From assembly GCF_900112105.1 (NCBI RefSeq), contig NZ_FOKV01000002.1, forward strand, positions 427,907 to 491,906: DNA of 64,000 nucleotides, written 5' to 3'. Below are positions 44,671 to 53,689 of the stretch, in pieces; position 1 is the stretch's first letter, and each line of letters opens with the position of its first letter. The position numbers and the translations under genes are program-made. The notes beneath the pieces are model-generated. The model was given only the letters and a program-made list of their open reading frames with translations, did no database searches and had not been told where the DNA came from. Source of the stretch: Zunongwangia mangrovi. Its GTDB lineage: Bacteria > Bacteroidota > Bacteroidia > Flavobacteriales > Flavobacteriaceae.

Positions 44671-45369
44671 ATGATGAGATGTATAATTGTAGATGACGAA
44701 GAATTACAAGTTTCCTTATGTAAGATACTTATTGAGGAGCATACTAATTTAGAGCTGTTAGGTACTTTTTGCAATGCATTGGATGCCCTAAAATTTATTA
44801 GATCAAATTCTGAAATAGATTTAATATTTCTCGATATTATGTTGCCAGATATTACCGGGTTCGAACTTCTTTCTTTAATGAAGGATTCTCCACAGGTAAT
44901 TTTAATGTCTTCTGCAAAAGAATATGCGATCGAAGCCTTCGACTTTGATCATGTTTTAGATTACCTCCTAAAACCACTTAAAAAGAATCGATTTTTAAAG
45001 GCAGTGAATAAAGCTACTGGCCAACGCGAGCAACAAATCTTGCTAAGCCGCAAAGGGCAAAGTTCCTTTTATGTACAAAGCGATAAGCGACTTATAAAAA
45101 TTAATCCTAGCGAAATCGATTTTGTTGAAGCTTGTGGCAATTATGTATTTCTTCATTTAGAATCAGAGAAAATTTTCACATACTGTAGTCTGAAAAAATT
45201 AAGCGAAAAACTCGCACCGCAAAGCTTTATACAAACACACCGTTCCTACATTATTAATATTGATAAAATTAAGGATATCGAGAATAATAGTGTTTTGATC
45301 GGAACCAAAGTTATTCCTATTAGCAGGCGTTACAAGAAAAATGTACTAAATAAGATCGATGTACTTTAA
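44671..45369 (+). CDS. LytTR-family response regulator
   Basis: 232 residues. The receiver domain (1-120) has the acidic pocket IIVDDEE, phospho-acceptor Asp in LIFLDIMLPDITGFEL, the Ser of VILMSSAKEYAIEAF and Lys of YLLKPL. The C-terminal ~100 residues are a LytTR DNA-binding domain: IDFVEACGNYVFLHL and FIQTHRSYIINIDKIKDIEN. Two adjacent ATGs open the gene. No histidine kinase lies nearby, so it is an orphan, its partner possibly a 7TMR- or LytS-type kinase elsewhere. Confidence 0.94.
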   Translation: MMRCIIVDDEELQVSLCKILIEEHTNLELLGTFCNALDALKFIRSNSEIDLIFLDIMLPDITGFELLSLMKDSPQVILMSSAKEYAIEAFDFDHVLDYLLKPLKKNRFLKAVNKATGQREQQILLSRKGQSSFYVQSDKRLIKINPSEIDFVEACGNYVFLHLESEKIFTYCSLKKLSEKLAPQSFIQTHRSYIINIDKIKDIENNSVLIGTKVIPISRRYKKNVLNKIDVL

Positions 45370-45491
45370 GAAGAAATACCGCTTAAATAAAAATAAATAC
45401 CACTAATCATAATAATTAGACCGTTTGAATAAAAAACATCTTTAGAACCTGTTTTGATTTGTAATTTCAACAATAAGAAACAAAAGTAAGA

Positions 45492-45773
45492 ATGGTCGCT
45501 AAAGAAAAAGATCAGTTTATAAAACTCACTGGTGTTTTAAATGCCTATACGATCAGGGATATTGAAACCGAATTGAATTCATATTTAGAAAAGGCTACAG
45601 ATATTTTAAAAATAGATATTAATAGTATTTCTGAAATCGATATACCTGCAGCATTCACGCTTTATTCTTTAAAGGAAAAGGCCAAACAAATGGGAAAACT
45701 TATCTGTATCGATAAAGAAAATTGTTACGCGATTAAAAAATTAGGAAATTATAAAATAGAAAGATTGTTATAG
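45492..45773 (+). CDS. STAS-domain protein
   Basis: 93 residues making one STAS (anti-sigma-factor-antagonist-like) fold: FIKLTGVLNAYTIRDIETEL, then DILKIDINSISEIDIPAAFT (the loop where SpoIIAA-type proteins carry the phosphorylatable Ser; here Asp/Ile/Pro precede Ala), and GKLICIDKENCYAIKKLGNY. The phospho-Ser position is not evident, so it may act as a docking domain and not as a classic switch. It follows the LytTR gene by 122 bases on the same strand. A terminator lies about 190 bases downstream. Confidence 0.75.
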   Translation: MVAKEKDQFIKLTGVLNAYTIRDIETELNSYLEKATDILKIDINSISEIDIPAAFTLYSLKEKAKQMGKLICIDKENCYAIKKLGNYKIERLL

Positions 45774-45960
45774 TTGAGGTTACATTGGTTAGATCAAGAT
45801 CCGGGAGCAGAACAAAACGCATAACTACTGCTCTCGGAACTTCTAAGAAAGCAATACTAACCTGCTAGAGATTTTAAAGTTTTGTTTTTATTTTTTATTT
45901 ATAAGTAGTCAGTTTCATTATTAGTTATAACTAGCTAGAATGAATCCCCAAAACCCTAAA

Positions 45961-45990
45961 AACCCTGAAATTAGTTTCAGGGTTTTTTAT
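45961..45990. terminator. Intrinsic terminator (both directions)
   Basis: Perfect 10-base stem AACCCTGAAA / TTTCAGGGTT around TTAG, followed by TTTTAT on the plus strand and by TTTTTAGGG on the minus strand. It ends the STAS transcript and can serve the small convergent frame at 46007. Confidence 0.85.
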
Positions 45991-46006
45991 TTTCTACACG
46001 CTATAT

Positions 46007-46111
46007 CTACGATTTCTTGTTTTTAGATCTCCTTAAAAGAATATAAAAAATAACTACCGCAAGCACATCCACAATTGCGACAATCAAGGTTATTTTTTCT
46101 ATAGTACTCAT
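46007..46111 (-). CDS. Possible 34-residue single-helix membrane protein
   Basis: An ATG at 46111 opens 34 codons ending in TAG at 46007. The product starts MSTIEKITLIVAIVDVLAVV and continues as a hydrophobic helix to a basic tail LLRRSKNKKS, the layout of small bitopic membrane proteins with a cytosolic positive end. It ends about 20 bases before a bidirectional terminator. No ribosome-binding site is obvious, as is usual in this phylum. Expression and conservation are unproven. Confidence 0.5.
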   Translation of the reverse strand: MSTIEKITLIVAIVDVLAVVIFYILLRRSKNKKS

Positions 46112-46240
46112 TAGTTACAAAAATTTCGAATTTCAAAACTACATATATTCCTTATAAATAAACTAAATTTTAGAAGGTATATTTTACGCTTAATAAAAAT
46201 TACGGGCGGATACTAGTAATTTATCATTTTGAAGCAATAT

Positions 46241-46342
46241 AGTAAACAACCTAGTGGCAAGCCATCGAGGCATTCGTTGGAAACAAATTTTTAATTTCGA
46301 GGCAAGCATCGGGGTAGTATATCCTTTGGCGGTGCCGATAAA
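46241..46342. repeat. Dispersed ~102-base intergenic repeat, copy 2
   Basis: Matches 16871-16972 without gaps, 11 differences in 102. The left dyad reads CCTAGTGGCaaGCCAtCGAGG: relative to copy 1 one G-C pair has become T-A on both arms, a compensatory change, while another position is now mismatched. Flanks after the hairpin (CGAAATAA near 46410) resemble copy 1's flank (CGAAATAACG near 17055), so the unit may extend to about 180 bases. Confidence 0.85.
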
Positions 46343-46344
46343 CT

Positions 46345-46371
46345 AAAAAAGGGAGCACGTCTGCTCCCTTT
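46345..46371 (-). terminator. Terminator-like hairpin next to repeat copy 2
   Basis: Perfect stem AAAGGGAGCA / TGCTCCCTTT around CGTC, with six T following on the minus strand. Its stem sequence differs entirely from that at copy 1 although position and orientation relative to the repeat are the same. It could also end the MoxR-type operon, whose last stop is about 210 bases upstream. Confidence 0.7.
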
Positions 46372-46582
46372 CTCCGTATTATTTCATCTTGTAGGCTAAT
46401 ACAAATTAACGAAATAATGATTAGGTATAGCAAACTTACGGTTTAGTATAAAATAAATCTAATATTTTCTGTTAAATTCAACTATATATATAGTTAAAAA
46501 TATATAGATACTTTTGGAAAGAACATAATAGTATAACTCCAAAAAAGTTCAAATATTATATCGCTCAATTTTTTTCTGAAAT

Positions 46583-48325
46583 TTAATTCCTTAAGAGTTT
46601 AGGATGTAGCCATAAAAAGCCCATAGTGATTAGAAAAGTAAGGTAAAACCAAAATAGGTTTAATGATCTATACAAGAATTCCTGATGATCATCCTGAGTT
46701 GTTTCTTCAAAAAATGCCAAATTACTCTTAAGTCGATCCCTGCTTCTTTTTGATTTCCATTTATCTGTTTGAAACACATAAAATTTAGAATCAAAAATAC
46801 TATCCCCGGCTGCTAGTTTTAAATGGTTCCAACCTTCGTCTTTAGGATATAGTGTTGCCGAATAATCATCTGGTAAATCTAAATGCTGCAATAAAGGAAT
46901 TTCATGCTCCAGAGAATCGATTAATTTAAGTGATTCTAAAGATGTTTTTATAGCAAGGTTCACAGGCTCATTTTTGTATATAAAACTATTTTCTACTTCC
47001 CAATGAAGCATTTCTTGGGCTGGTTTAGCAAGCCTCGAAAAAACATCTGTCCAAATTTCTCTATAAATCTGATTATGTCCGTTTAACACCAACTGATACG
47101 TATTCTGTAACATGCCACTTCCTACTTTTCCCCTACCCAAATACCTGTAAACAGCCAGCTTATTTTCATTTGCTATCAAAGAATAGGTATTATTCGAATC
47201 CTGAAATACATAAGGAAATTTAGCAATTTCGGCTTCTGGATTTTCTGGCCATTTTATTTTTGGTAATCCATCCAATTGAGTTTCAAAATCCACTAATGTT
47301 TTTTGCTGAAATGTATTTTCTGTCTGCTGAATAAAAACTCCCAGGCCATCTCTTTTAACAGCCAATTCCAAATCCTGCTTTTCTTTCACTGAAAACTGAT
47401 TGAAACTTGAAATATCCACCACCAAAACATCAAAATCATTCAAAAACTCTTCGGTTATTGCTGAAAATGAAGCTTCTTCTGTATTTAAATATTCGTATTT
47501 ATATCGATTACTCGTCAACTGCGTTCTTAGCGTAACCTGATGTCCTTCTTCAGCTAAAAAATTCTTTAAATAACGCGTTTCAAAACTCGGGAAATCGTTC
47601 AATACTAATATTCGCAATTTTTGGGCTGTATTTATTTTTATGGGTAAAGGCTCTTTTGCGAAGATATTTCCAACAGAATCCTGAACTTCTATCTGGTAAA
47701 CAAACTCTCCTTTGACTTTAGTTTTTGCTTTCAATTCAAAGTCAGCTTCAGTAAGTGTAACCGAATCCAGCTTATTTCCTCCAAAATCTTTTAAATAAGC
47801 TTTATAGCCATCTTCAGGTTTAAAAAAATGTGCTTTTATATTCAGCATTTCACCTTCAATCAATTCCTTTGGATAGGTTATTTTATCTATTCCAGCTTGT
47901 AATTCCGCAGGTAAAAAGCTTACCTTTTTATTTTCAAATTGAAAAAGATCATAGTCTTCAATTCCATAACCCAAAACAAAAATCTCTCCCGCAGCTTCTA
48001 ATTCCGGACTTATAAAATCACTCGAACTATAATCGATTTTGGTGATTTTAGGATACAATTTTTTCAAGCTATCAAGCTGAGCTTCCTTAGCTCCTTCGGT
48101 AATTACTACCGCTTTGTTTCGCTTTTTGGTACTTTGATAAGCTGGTTTCAATGCAATGGCAAGTAATGCAGCTATTGCGATAACTCCTATAAAAATTCTG
48201 AGGAAAAACACAGATTTCCTTGAATTCCCAAATTCTTTATAGATCAAAACGACCAAAAGTAACACTGCTCCCAAAAGGTAATAGCCTAAAAATTGATCGT
48301 TTAAAAATGTAATTTTACTATTCAT
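46583..48325 (-). CDS. Membrane protein of the MoxR/BatA operon (vWA/GATase-like periplasmic domain)
   Basis: 580 residues from the ATG at 48325. Two N-terminal helices (FLGYYLLGAVLLLVVLIYKE and FFLRIFIGVIAIAALLAIAL), a large extracytoplasmic part of about 470 residues and a final C-terminal helix (LNLFWFYLTFLITMGFLWL). The periplasmic part has a segment typical of GATase-like or BatA-related proteins (ILVLNDFPSFETRYLKNFLA, NDFDVLVVDISSFNQF). It overlaps the DUF4175 gene by 8 bases. Conserved neighbour of BatA/DUF4175 in Flavobacteria. Role unknown, likely in envelope complex assembly with MoxR. Confidence 0.75.
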   Translation of the reverse strand: MNSKITFLNDQFLGYYLLGAVLLLVVLIYKEFGNSRKSVFFLRIFIGVIAIAALLAIALKPAYQSTKKRNKAVVITEGAKEAQLDSLKKLYPKITKIDYSSSDFISPELEAAGEIFVLGYGIEDYDLFQFENKKVSFLPAELQAGIDKITYPKELIEGEMLNIKAHFFKPEDGYKAYLKDFGGNKLDSVTLTEADFELKAKTKVKGEFVYQIEVQDSVGNIFAKEPLPIKINTAQKLRILVLNDFPSFETRYLKNFLAEEGHQVTLRTQLTSNRYKYEYLNTEEASFSAITEEFLNDFDVLVVDISSFNQFSVKEKQDLELAVKRDGLGVFIQQTENTFQQKTLVDFETQLDGLPKIKWPENPEAEIAKFPYVFQDSNNTYSLIANENKLAVYRYLGRGKVGSGMLQNTYQLVLNGHNQIYREIWTDVFSRLAKPAQEMLHWEVENSFIYKNEPVNLAIKTSLESLKLIDSLEHEIPLLQHLDLPDDYSATLYPKDEGWNHLKLAAGDSIFDSKFYVFQTDKWKSKRSRDRLKSNLAFFEETTQDDHQEFLYRSLNLFWFYLTFLITMGFLWLHPKLLRN

Positions 48326-50516
48326 AAACCTCCAATTCTTCAAGCATTAATTGATCCAGACGATTCTGGTAGGACTTCGATGATATCGCCTTGTCTTTTG
48401 ATTTTGGCAAAGCCTTGAGTAATCCCTGCTGAATTTCTTTTAAATTAAGCCCTTCCAGCTCGCCACCGCTAAGTGTCTTTACATCTTTAAGTGTTGCCAA
48501 AAATTGTCCCGGCTTTTCAATGGCTTCTCTTGCCAATTCCTCCCCAGCTATTTGAAATAGTTCTTTACTCGATTCGCTTAAAGTTACAGGTATATTTTTC
48601 TGCAACTCCTCCAATTCAGCAATGGCATTTCTTATTCCTTCAAATTCATTTTCTTGCTCAAAATCCTGCGATCTTCGATAACTTTCTACATCTTTTAATT
48701 CGCCGGTTAAACGTTTATCTTCTTTTAAAGGCGGCGGATCAAAACCAATCCGATGCACATAAATTCGGGAGCTATTTTTAATATTTTGGATTAATTCTAA
48801 TGCCCGATATTGATATGCTAAAGAAGCTTTTGGCTCGTACACCCGCAACTGTAATTCGGCATCCCACATCTCGTTTATGGCCTGCCGCAGCTGAGTTTTC
48901 AGAGATTTTGCAAACAAAGTCGATTCTTCTGGATCTGAATGATTGTGCACATATTTTTCTAATGGATCTTCCTTGTCATCGTTTTCATCCCTGTGCTCTT
49001 CAACCAAATTATGCTCGTTATCACTATCATGTCGATGAGAATATTCTGCTAGTAGATCTTCTTCTCCATTCAAACTTTCAGCATTTTCAGCCGCCAGACT
49101 TCCTTCGGCCTCGTCTCCCATAAACTGTCCGTACTTTAAGCGTAAAGACTTTTGATCGAACCCAAGATTATTGCTTCTGGTTTCAAATTCTTTTCGGCTT
49201 ATTTCTGGCTGTTCTTTGATCAGCTTTTCGGTATCGATGATGAGTTGCCGCTGACTCCTAAAATAATCTGGCAGCAAATCGACACCCATTCCGCCGGCCT
49301 CCATATAATCCATTTCCACCGTGTCATTAATCACCGCAAAATAGGTTTCGCTTCTGGAAACATTGGCGCTCGGTTGTTTGAAATCTAAAGCTTCTACATA
49401 AAAATAAAGCTCGTCTCCTGGTTCCATTTTTAATTGATCCAGATCGATTTGTTGATCGAGATTCAAGCTTTTTGAACCCGAATTTATTCCTTGCTGAAAT
49501 TCGATCTTTTCTTCCCTAAATTTTACAGATTCGCCGCTTCCTTTGCTTACCGTCGCAATGATATAAGCGTTAGCTATTCCAAAATCATCGCTAATCTTTG
49601 ATACAAATTGAAGTCTTTTTTCTTCGGAAAACTCAAATGAACTAAACTGATCTAAATTTTCGATCTCGATCACCGGATCTTCGTCCTCAAAAACACTAAT
49701 ACTATGCAGATCTGAAATATACTCGTTCCCCAACGAATCGAAATACCTGAAATTATACACACCAGATTCGTTAATTTCTCTGCTGAATTTAAACTGCTCA
49801 TTTTCAACCTTCATTTTGTAGGAATTTGACCGAAATTCTAAGAAAACCGAGTCAATTTTTTGATCAAAGTCAACCGTCCAGTTTAATGCTGAATTTTCTA
49901 AAACTTCAACATCCATTTTTTCACTTCGGAAAGTGCCGATTCTTGTATAATCTGGATAGAGAATTTCTAAAGTATAATTTGCAATCGCCGGAATATAATC
50001 TGATGAAGAAACTGAATCTACTGAAGTAAAAGTAACCGAATTATCAATCCGATTTTGTTGAAAATCAGACATGCTTTTTAGTGTGATTCCAAAATAGCGT
50101 AAACCAAAACCAACCGCCAGGCAACAGATCAATAAAACACTTAAACTTCTAAATGAAACCGGTGGTTGTAATGATTTAGATTTCTCCTGAAGTCGCTGAG
50201 CAATTTTTTCACGCTGTAATTGACCAATATTGGATAATTCTGCATCCTTTTTTAAAAGCAATCCTGAACTATGTTCTAAATCACTAAAACGAGAATCTAC
50301 AAATCTTAAAACCTCTTGAAGCCCTATTATGAAAGGTTTAATAGTGAATATTCCAATGATAAACAGCACTAAAAAAACTGGTGCTAAAACCCATAATTTC
50401 GTCCCTAAAGACCATAAAATAATTAACGGAGCTATTGCAAAACCAAAAATCTTTAACCAGGCATAAATTTGCCAGCGCTTTTTAAAACTAAAAAGAATTT
50501 TCGCTGCCTGTTTCAT
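48318..50516 (-). CDS. DUF4175-type membrane protein
   Basis: 732 residues. Two adjacent N-terminal helices (about 18-60) and a third near 130-147, then a long periplasmic region: beta-rich Ig-like section (SDYIPAIANYTLEILYPDYT), a Glu/Asp/His-rich insert with HRHDSDNEHN and HNHSDPEES that could bind metal, and a C-terminal coiled-coil-like helical part. The family is known only from MoxR/BatA operons of Bacteroidota and Proteobacteria. The start ATG overlaps the BatA stop (ATGA). Confidence 0.85.
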   Translation of the reverse strand: MKQAAKILFSFKKRWQIYAWLKIFGFAIAPLIILWSLGTKLWVLAPVFLVLFIIGIFTIKPFIIGLQEVLRFVDSRFSDLEHSSGLLLKKDAELSNIGQLQREKIAQRLQEKSKSLQPPVSFRSLSVLLICCLAVGFGLRYFGITLKSMSDFQQNRIDNSVTFTSVDSVSSSDYIPAIANYTLEILYPDYTRIGTFRSEKMDVEVLENSALNWTVDFDQKIDSVFLEFRSNSYKMKVENEQFKFSREINESGVYNFRYFDSLGNEYISDLHSISVFEDEDPVIEIENLDQFSSFEFSEEKRLQFVSKISDDFGIANAYIIATVSKGSGESVKFREEKIEFQQGINSGSKSLNLDQQIDLDQLKMEPGDELYFYVEALDFKQPSANVSRSETYFAVINDTVEMDYMEAGGMGVDLLPDYFRSQRQLIIDTEKLIKEQPEISRKEFETRSNNLGFDQKSLRLKYGQFMGDEAEGSLAAENAESLNGEEDLLAEYSHRHDSDNEHNLVEEHRDENDDKEDPLEKYVHNHSDPEESTLFAKSLKTQLRQAINEMWDAELQLRVYEPKASLAYQYRALELIQNIKNSSRIYVHRIGFDPPPLKEDKRLTGELKDVESYRRSQDFEQENEFEGIRNAIAELEELQKNIPVTLSESSKELFQIAGEELAREAIEKPGQFLATLKDVKTLSGGELEGLNLKEIQQGLLKALPKSKDKAISSKSYQNRLDQLMLEELEVYE

Positions 50517-51787
50517 TGCTCTCTTAGTTTTGAAAGGATTCTTTCAATAATAAAAACCACTAAAAAAGCTAACCACAGCCAAGGCGTCCAATCGAATTGT
50601 GCCAAATAACTATTTTTACTGCCTTTTCTAAAAACAGGAGCTAAAATAGATTTATCTATATTTCGAGTATCAGTTTCTGCAATTTTCGACTCGATTTTTG
50701 GATGTAATTCGATAAGTTTTAAAAGATCTTCAGCAAGATGAGCTTCTAGAATATTCTTTCGGTGCAAAGTATCAGTTAACTGAAAAACTCCGGCTTTCGC
50801 GGTTTTTTCGATTAGATTTTCAGCATAAATATTCGGCTTAAAAATTAAACTTTTGGTATCGAAATCCGGGAATTCCTTTTCGCTTAACCAAACTAAAATT
50901 TCTAGATTCTTAATGGATTTTTCATCTGAATTTCCTTGCTCAAATTCGCTAAAAACAAACGGTCTTTTCAAATATTTTCCTAAAGCTGAAAACGAAGCTT
51001 TTAAATATTCAACCTGATTCTCAATCTTCAAATCATCATAAAACTGAACGCGAATCGTATCCAATTCGGTTCTTAATGCATTTTCAGGAATAGAATATCC
51101 CTCAATGTCTTTTGCACCTATTCGTTGCTTAGAAAATCGTCCTAAATTTTGTACAATATCGAATTGTAAAAGCTCTAACGAATCTTTAAAGCTTGTAATA
51201 TCAATAATTTCACTGGTACTTTCAGTAGAATCAATTAAAATCCAGTTTACTTTTTCAGGAATCTCAGGTCGTTTTCCTTTAATTCCGCTTATTTTGCCTT
51301 CACTAAAAACTACAATACTATCGCTATGCAGCTTAGAAAATTGCTGCGCTAATTGCCAATATTGGGTATTTTCAAGCTGCTTTTTTTCAGAATTAAAGTC
51401 ATTGTCTTCTTCAGTATAATCGGGAAAATCTTCGGCAAATAAATAAACTTCATTATCGCTATTTATCGAATCGACTAAAGTCCTAATACTCTTCAATTTC
51501 AGCAAAGACGGTTCTACCACATAAGCGACCTCTAGATTCAATCGTTTAGAAATCGAAACCGGAGCTGCCAAAATAAAACAGATTAAACTGACTAAAATTA
51601 GCCGCAAAAGCAATAAAATAAACTCGTTAAATTGCAATCTACTACTCTTAGAAGTCTGGCTTTCTTTAATTAGCCGTATGCTTCCCACTTTTATGGTTTT
51701 CCCCTCGCTTTTATTCCAAAAATGGATAGCGACAGGTACCAAAAGTCCTAAAAGGCTCCATAAATAAGTGGGGTTTACGAAAGACAT
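50513..51787 (-). CDS. BatA-domain membrane protein
   Basis: 424 residues. The N-terminal BatA (aerotolerance regulator N-terminal) domain is clear: FVNPTYLWSLLGLLVPVAIH, HFWNKSEGKTIKVGSIRLI and the second helix FILLLLRLILVSLICFILAA. A periplasmic region follows with degenerate vWA-like strands that lack a complete metal-ion site, then a final helix WLWLAFLVVFIIERIL. Its ATG directly follows the DUF58 stop with no gap. Probably part of a membrane complex loaded or remodelled by MoxR. Confidence 0.9.
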   Translation of the reverse strand: MSFVNPTYLWSLLGLLVPVAIHFWNKSEGKTIKVGSIRLIKESQTSKSSRLQFNEFILLLLRLILVSLICFILAAPVSISKRLNLEVAYVVEPSLLKLKSIRTLVDSINSDNEVYLFAEDFPDYTEEDNDFNSEKKQLENTQYWQLAQQFSKLHSDSIVVFSEGKISGIKGKRPEIPEKVNWILIDSTESTSEIIDITSFKDSLELLQFDIVQNLGRFSKQRIGAKDIEGYSIPENALRTELDTIRVQFYDDLKIENQVEYLKASFSALGKYLKRPFVFSEFEQGNSDEKSIKNLEILVWLSEKEFPDFDTKSLIFKPNIYAENLIEKTAKAGVFQLTDTLHRKNILEAHLAEDLLKLIELHPKIESKIAETDTRNIDKSILAPVFRKGSKNSYLAQFDWTPWLWLAFLVVFIIERILSKLREQ

Positions 51788-52675
51788 TTAAGCTAATTTA
51801 ATTCGTTTTTTGAGGTATAATTTTAAAGTTTCGGTCAGTGGCTCGTTCATCTTAAATAGTTGATAATCGATACCATTTCCCAGGAAAAAATCTTCGTTTT
51901 CCTTTATATTTTTTTCCAGATCTTTTAAGTATTGATCTTTAGCTCCTTTTGCTGAAATTTTTACTTTTTCGCCTGTTTCAATATCTTCGAAAGTCAGCGT
52001 TCCTTTATACTGAAATTCCATTTCCTGTGCTCCCATAATTTGAAGTACAGCAACTTCATTTCGATCTGTTTTCAGTCCTTTTGCGAATTCCTGCAACTCG
52101 TGTTGATGCTGATGCATATCGGTAATAAAAAAGACGATCTCTTTGCGATTATGACTATGAATTTGATTAAAAGAAGTCGATTTTTCTGGCCATTTCCCTC
52201 GATTTTCAATAGAAATCAATTCGTGTAATAATCGGTTAAAATCCTTTTTCACCGCTCTTGGATAAACAGCCTGCAATTGATGCTGATTTAAAGCAAAAAG
52301 CCCAACATCGTCGCCCTGGCTATGCGCCAGATAAGATATAGATGCGACCAAAATTCTTACAAAATCCATTTTCGTAAAAGTATTTTCGCTATGCTCCATC
52401 GAAGCACTGGCATCTAAAATAAATTTTACGCTGATCTGCGATTCGATTTCAGATTGTTTGATATAATAGCGCCCAGATCTGGCGAGCATTTTCCAATCTA
52501 ACAAACGCAGATCGTCACCGGCTTCGTAACCACGGTACTGGCTAAATTCCATCCCTACGCCAAGATGCCTGCTTTTATTCAGTCCCTGTAAATAACCATT
52601 AACAATTACTCGGGACATTAGGCTTAAGCCCGAAACTTCCCTTACAATCTCTGGTTTTAAAAGTTCCTGATACAT
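51788..52675 (-). CDS. DUF58-domain protein
   Basis: 295 residues, soluble. The DUF58 signature is GVGMEFSQYRGYEAGDDLRL followed by DWKMLARSGRYYIKQSE. A vWA-type fold then shows FILDASASMEHS (DxSxS metal site) and EIVFFITDMHQHQHEL. DUF58 proteins are the usual partners of MoxR ATPases and are thought to present clients or form a vWA-dependent complex. Six bases separate it from moxR. Confidence 0.93.
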   Translation of the reverse strand: MYQELLKPEIVREVSGLSLMSRVIVNGYLQGLNKSRHLGVGMEFSQYRGYEAGDDLRLLDWKMLARSGRYYIKQSEIESQISVKFILDASASMEHSENTFTKMDFVRILVASISYLAHSQGDDVGLFALNQHQLQAVYPRAVKKDFNRLLHELISIENRGKWPEKSTSFNQIHSHNRKEIVFFITDMHQHQHELQEFAKGLKTDRNEVAVLQIMGAQEMEFQYKGTLTFEDIETGEKVKISAKGAKDQYLKDLEKNIKENEDFFLGNGIDYQLFKMNEPLTETLKLYLKKRIKLA

Positions 52676-52681
52676 ATTCAG

Positions 52682-53677
52682 CTAAACAGCGATATTCTTC
52701 AAAAGATCTTTAGTAACCTCATCTGAGGTTATTCGTGCAGCTTCCGCCTTAAAATTCACGATCACCCGATGGCGCAACACAGGATAAGCCACCGCATCGA
52801 TATCTTCTTTGGTTACCGCAAGTCTTTTTTGCGATAAGGCCCTGGCTTTTGCCGTTAGGATCATGGCCTGTCCCGCTCTTGGCCCTGCTCCCCAACTTAC
52901 CCATTCTTTTACAAAATTGTTGGTTGAAGTTTCGGGTCGTGTTGCTCTAACGATTTTGCTCACATAACTTATTAGATCATCACTAATTGGCAATTCCCTA
53001 ACCAGCTGTTGCAGGCGCACAATTTCTTCTCCGCTGATAACCGAATTCACTTTTGTTTTTACTGAACTTGTGGTACTTTTTAAAATACTGGTTTCCTCCT
53101 GCTCTGTTGGATATCCAATCTTTATATATAATAGAAAACGGTCTTGCTGTGCTTCTGGCAAAGGAAATGTTCCCGATTGTTCAATAGGATTTTGAGTAGC
53201 CAGAATAAAAAATGGCTTATCCAGTTTATAGGTTTTTCCTGAAAAAGTCACTTCAAACTCCTGCATGGCTTCTAACAAAGCAGCCTGTGTTTTTGGTGGT
53301 GTTCTGTTAATTTCGTCAGCGAGGATAATATTCGAGAAAATTGGCCCTTTATTGAACTCAAAAAACTTTTTACCGGTAGAATGATCTTCTTCTAAAATTT
53401 CTGTACCAATAATATCTGAAGGCATAAGATCTGGCGTAAACTGAATTCGCCTAAACTTAAGATCTATCGCATCAGATAAAGTTCTAATCATTAAGGTTTT
53501 TGCCAATCCGGGAACACCTTCCAGCAATGCATGACCGCCAGCCAGAAACGTAATTAATAATTGCTCTATCGTTTCTTCCTGGCCAATAATGATCTTACCT
53601 ATCTCTTTTTTTAGAAGTTCGATCTTCGTGGTTAGATGCTCTATTTCTTTTTCAAGATTTGTTAATTCTGTATTCAT
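52682..53677 (-). CDS. MoxR-family AAA+ ATPase
   Basis: 331 residues. Walker A in LLEGVPGLAKT, Walker B in ILADEINRTPPKTQAALLEA, sensor 1 in PFFILATQNPIEQSG and the arginine-finger region LPEAQQDRFLLYIK are all present, with the MoxR lid domain (GPRAGQAMILTAKARAL) at the end. MoxR ATPases act as chaperones in assembling or activating vWA-protein complexes. Second gene of the operon. Confidence 0.95.
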   Translation of the reverse strand: MNTELTNLEKEIEHLTTKIELLKKEIGKIIIGQEETIEQLLITFLAGGHALLEGVPGLAKTLMIRTLSDAIDLKFRRIQFTPDLMPSDIIGTEILEEDHSTGKKFFEFNKGPIFSNIILADEINRTPPKTQAALLEAMQEFEVTFSGKTYKLDKPFFILATQNPIEQSGTFPLPEAQQDRFLLYIKIGYPTEQEETSILKSTTSSVKTKVNSVISGEEIVRLQQLVRELPISDDLISYVSKIVRATRPETSTNNFVKEWVSWGAGPRAGQAMILTAKARALSQKRLAVTKEDIDAVAYPVLRHRVIVNFKAEAARITSDEVTKDLLKNIAV

Positions 53678-53689
53678 ATTTTAAAACTC

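Larger units (their letters stand above)
46112..46582. other. Gene-free spacer with repeat copy 2
   Basis: About 470 bases between the small frame at 46007 and the end of the MoxR-type operon. It contains the dispersed repeat (46241-46342) and an adjoining hairpin (46345-46371). The remainder is AT-rich with an (AT)n-like stretch near 46485-46510. A 60-codon minus-strand frame across the repeat is not credible as a gene. Confidence 0.6.

Noticed and set aside
46251..46433. 60-codon minus-strand frame over repeat copy 2
   Set aside because: The frame reads straight through the repeat and a terminator. At copy 1 the same frame is not maintained beyond the repeat, so it is a by-product.
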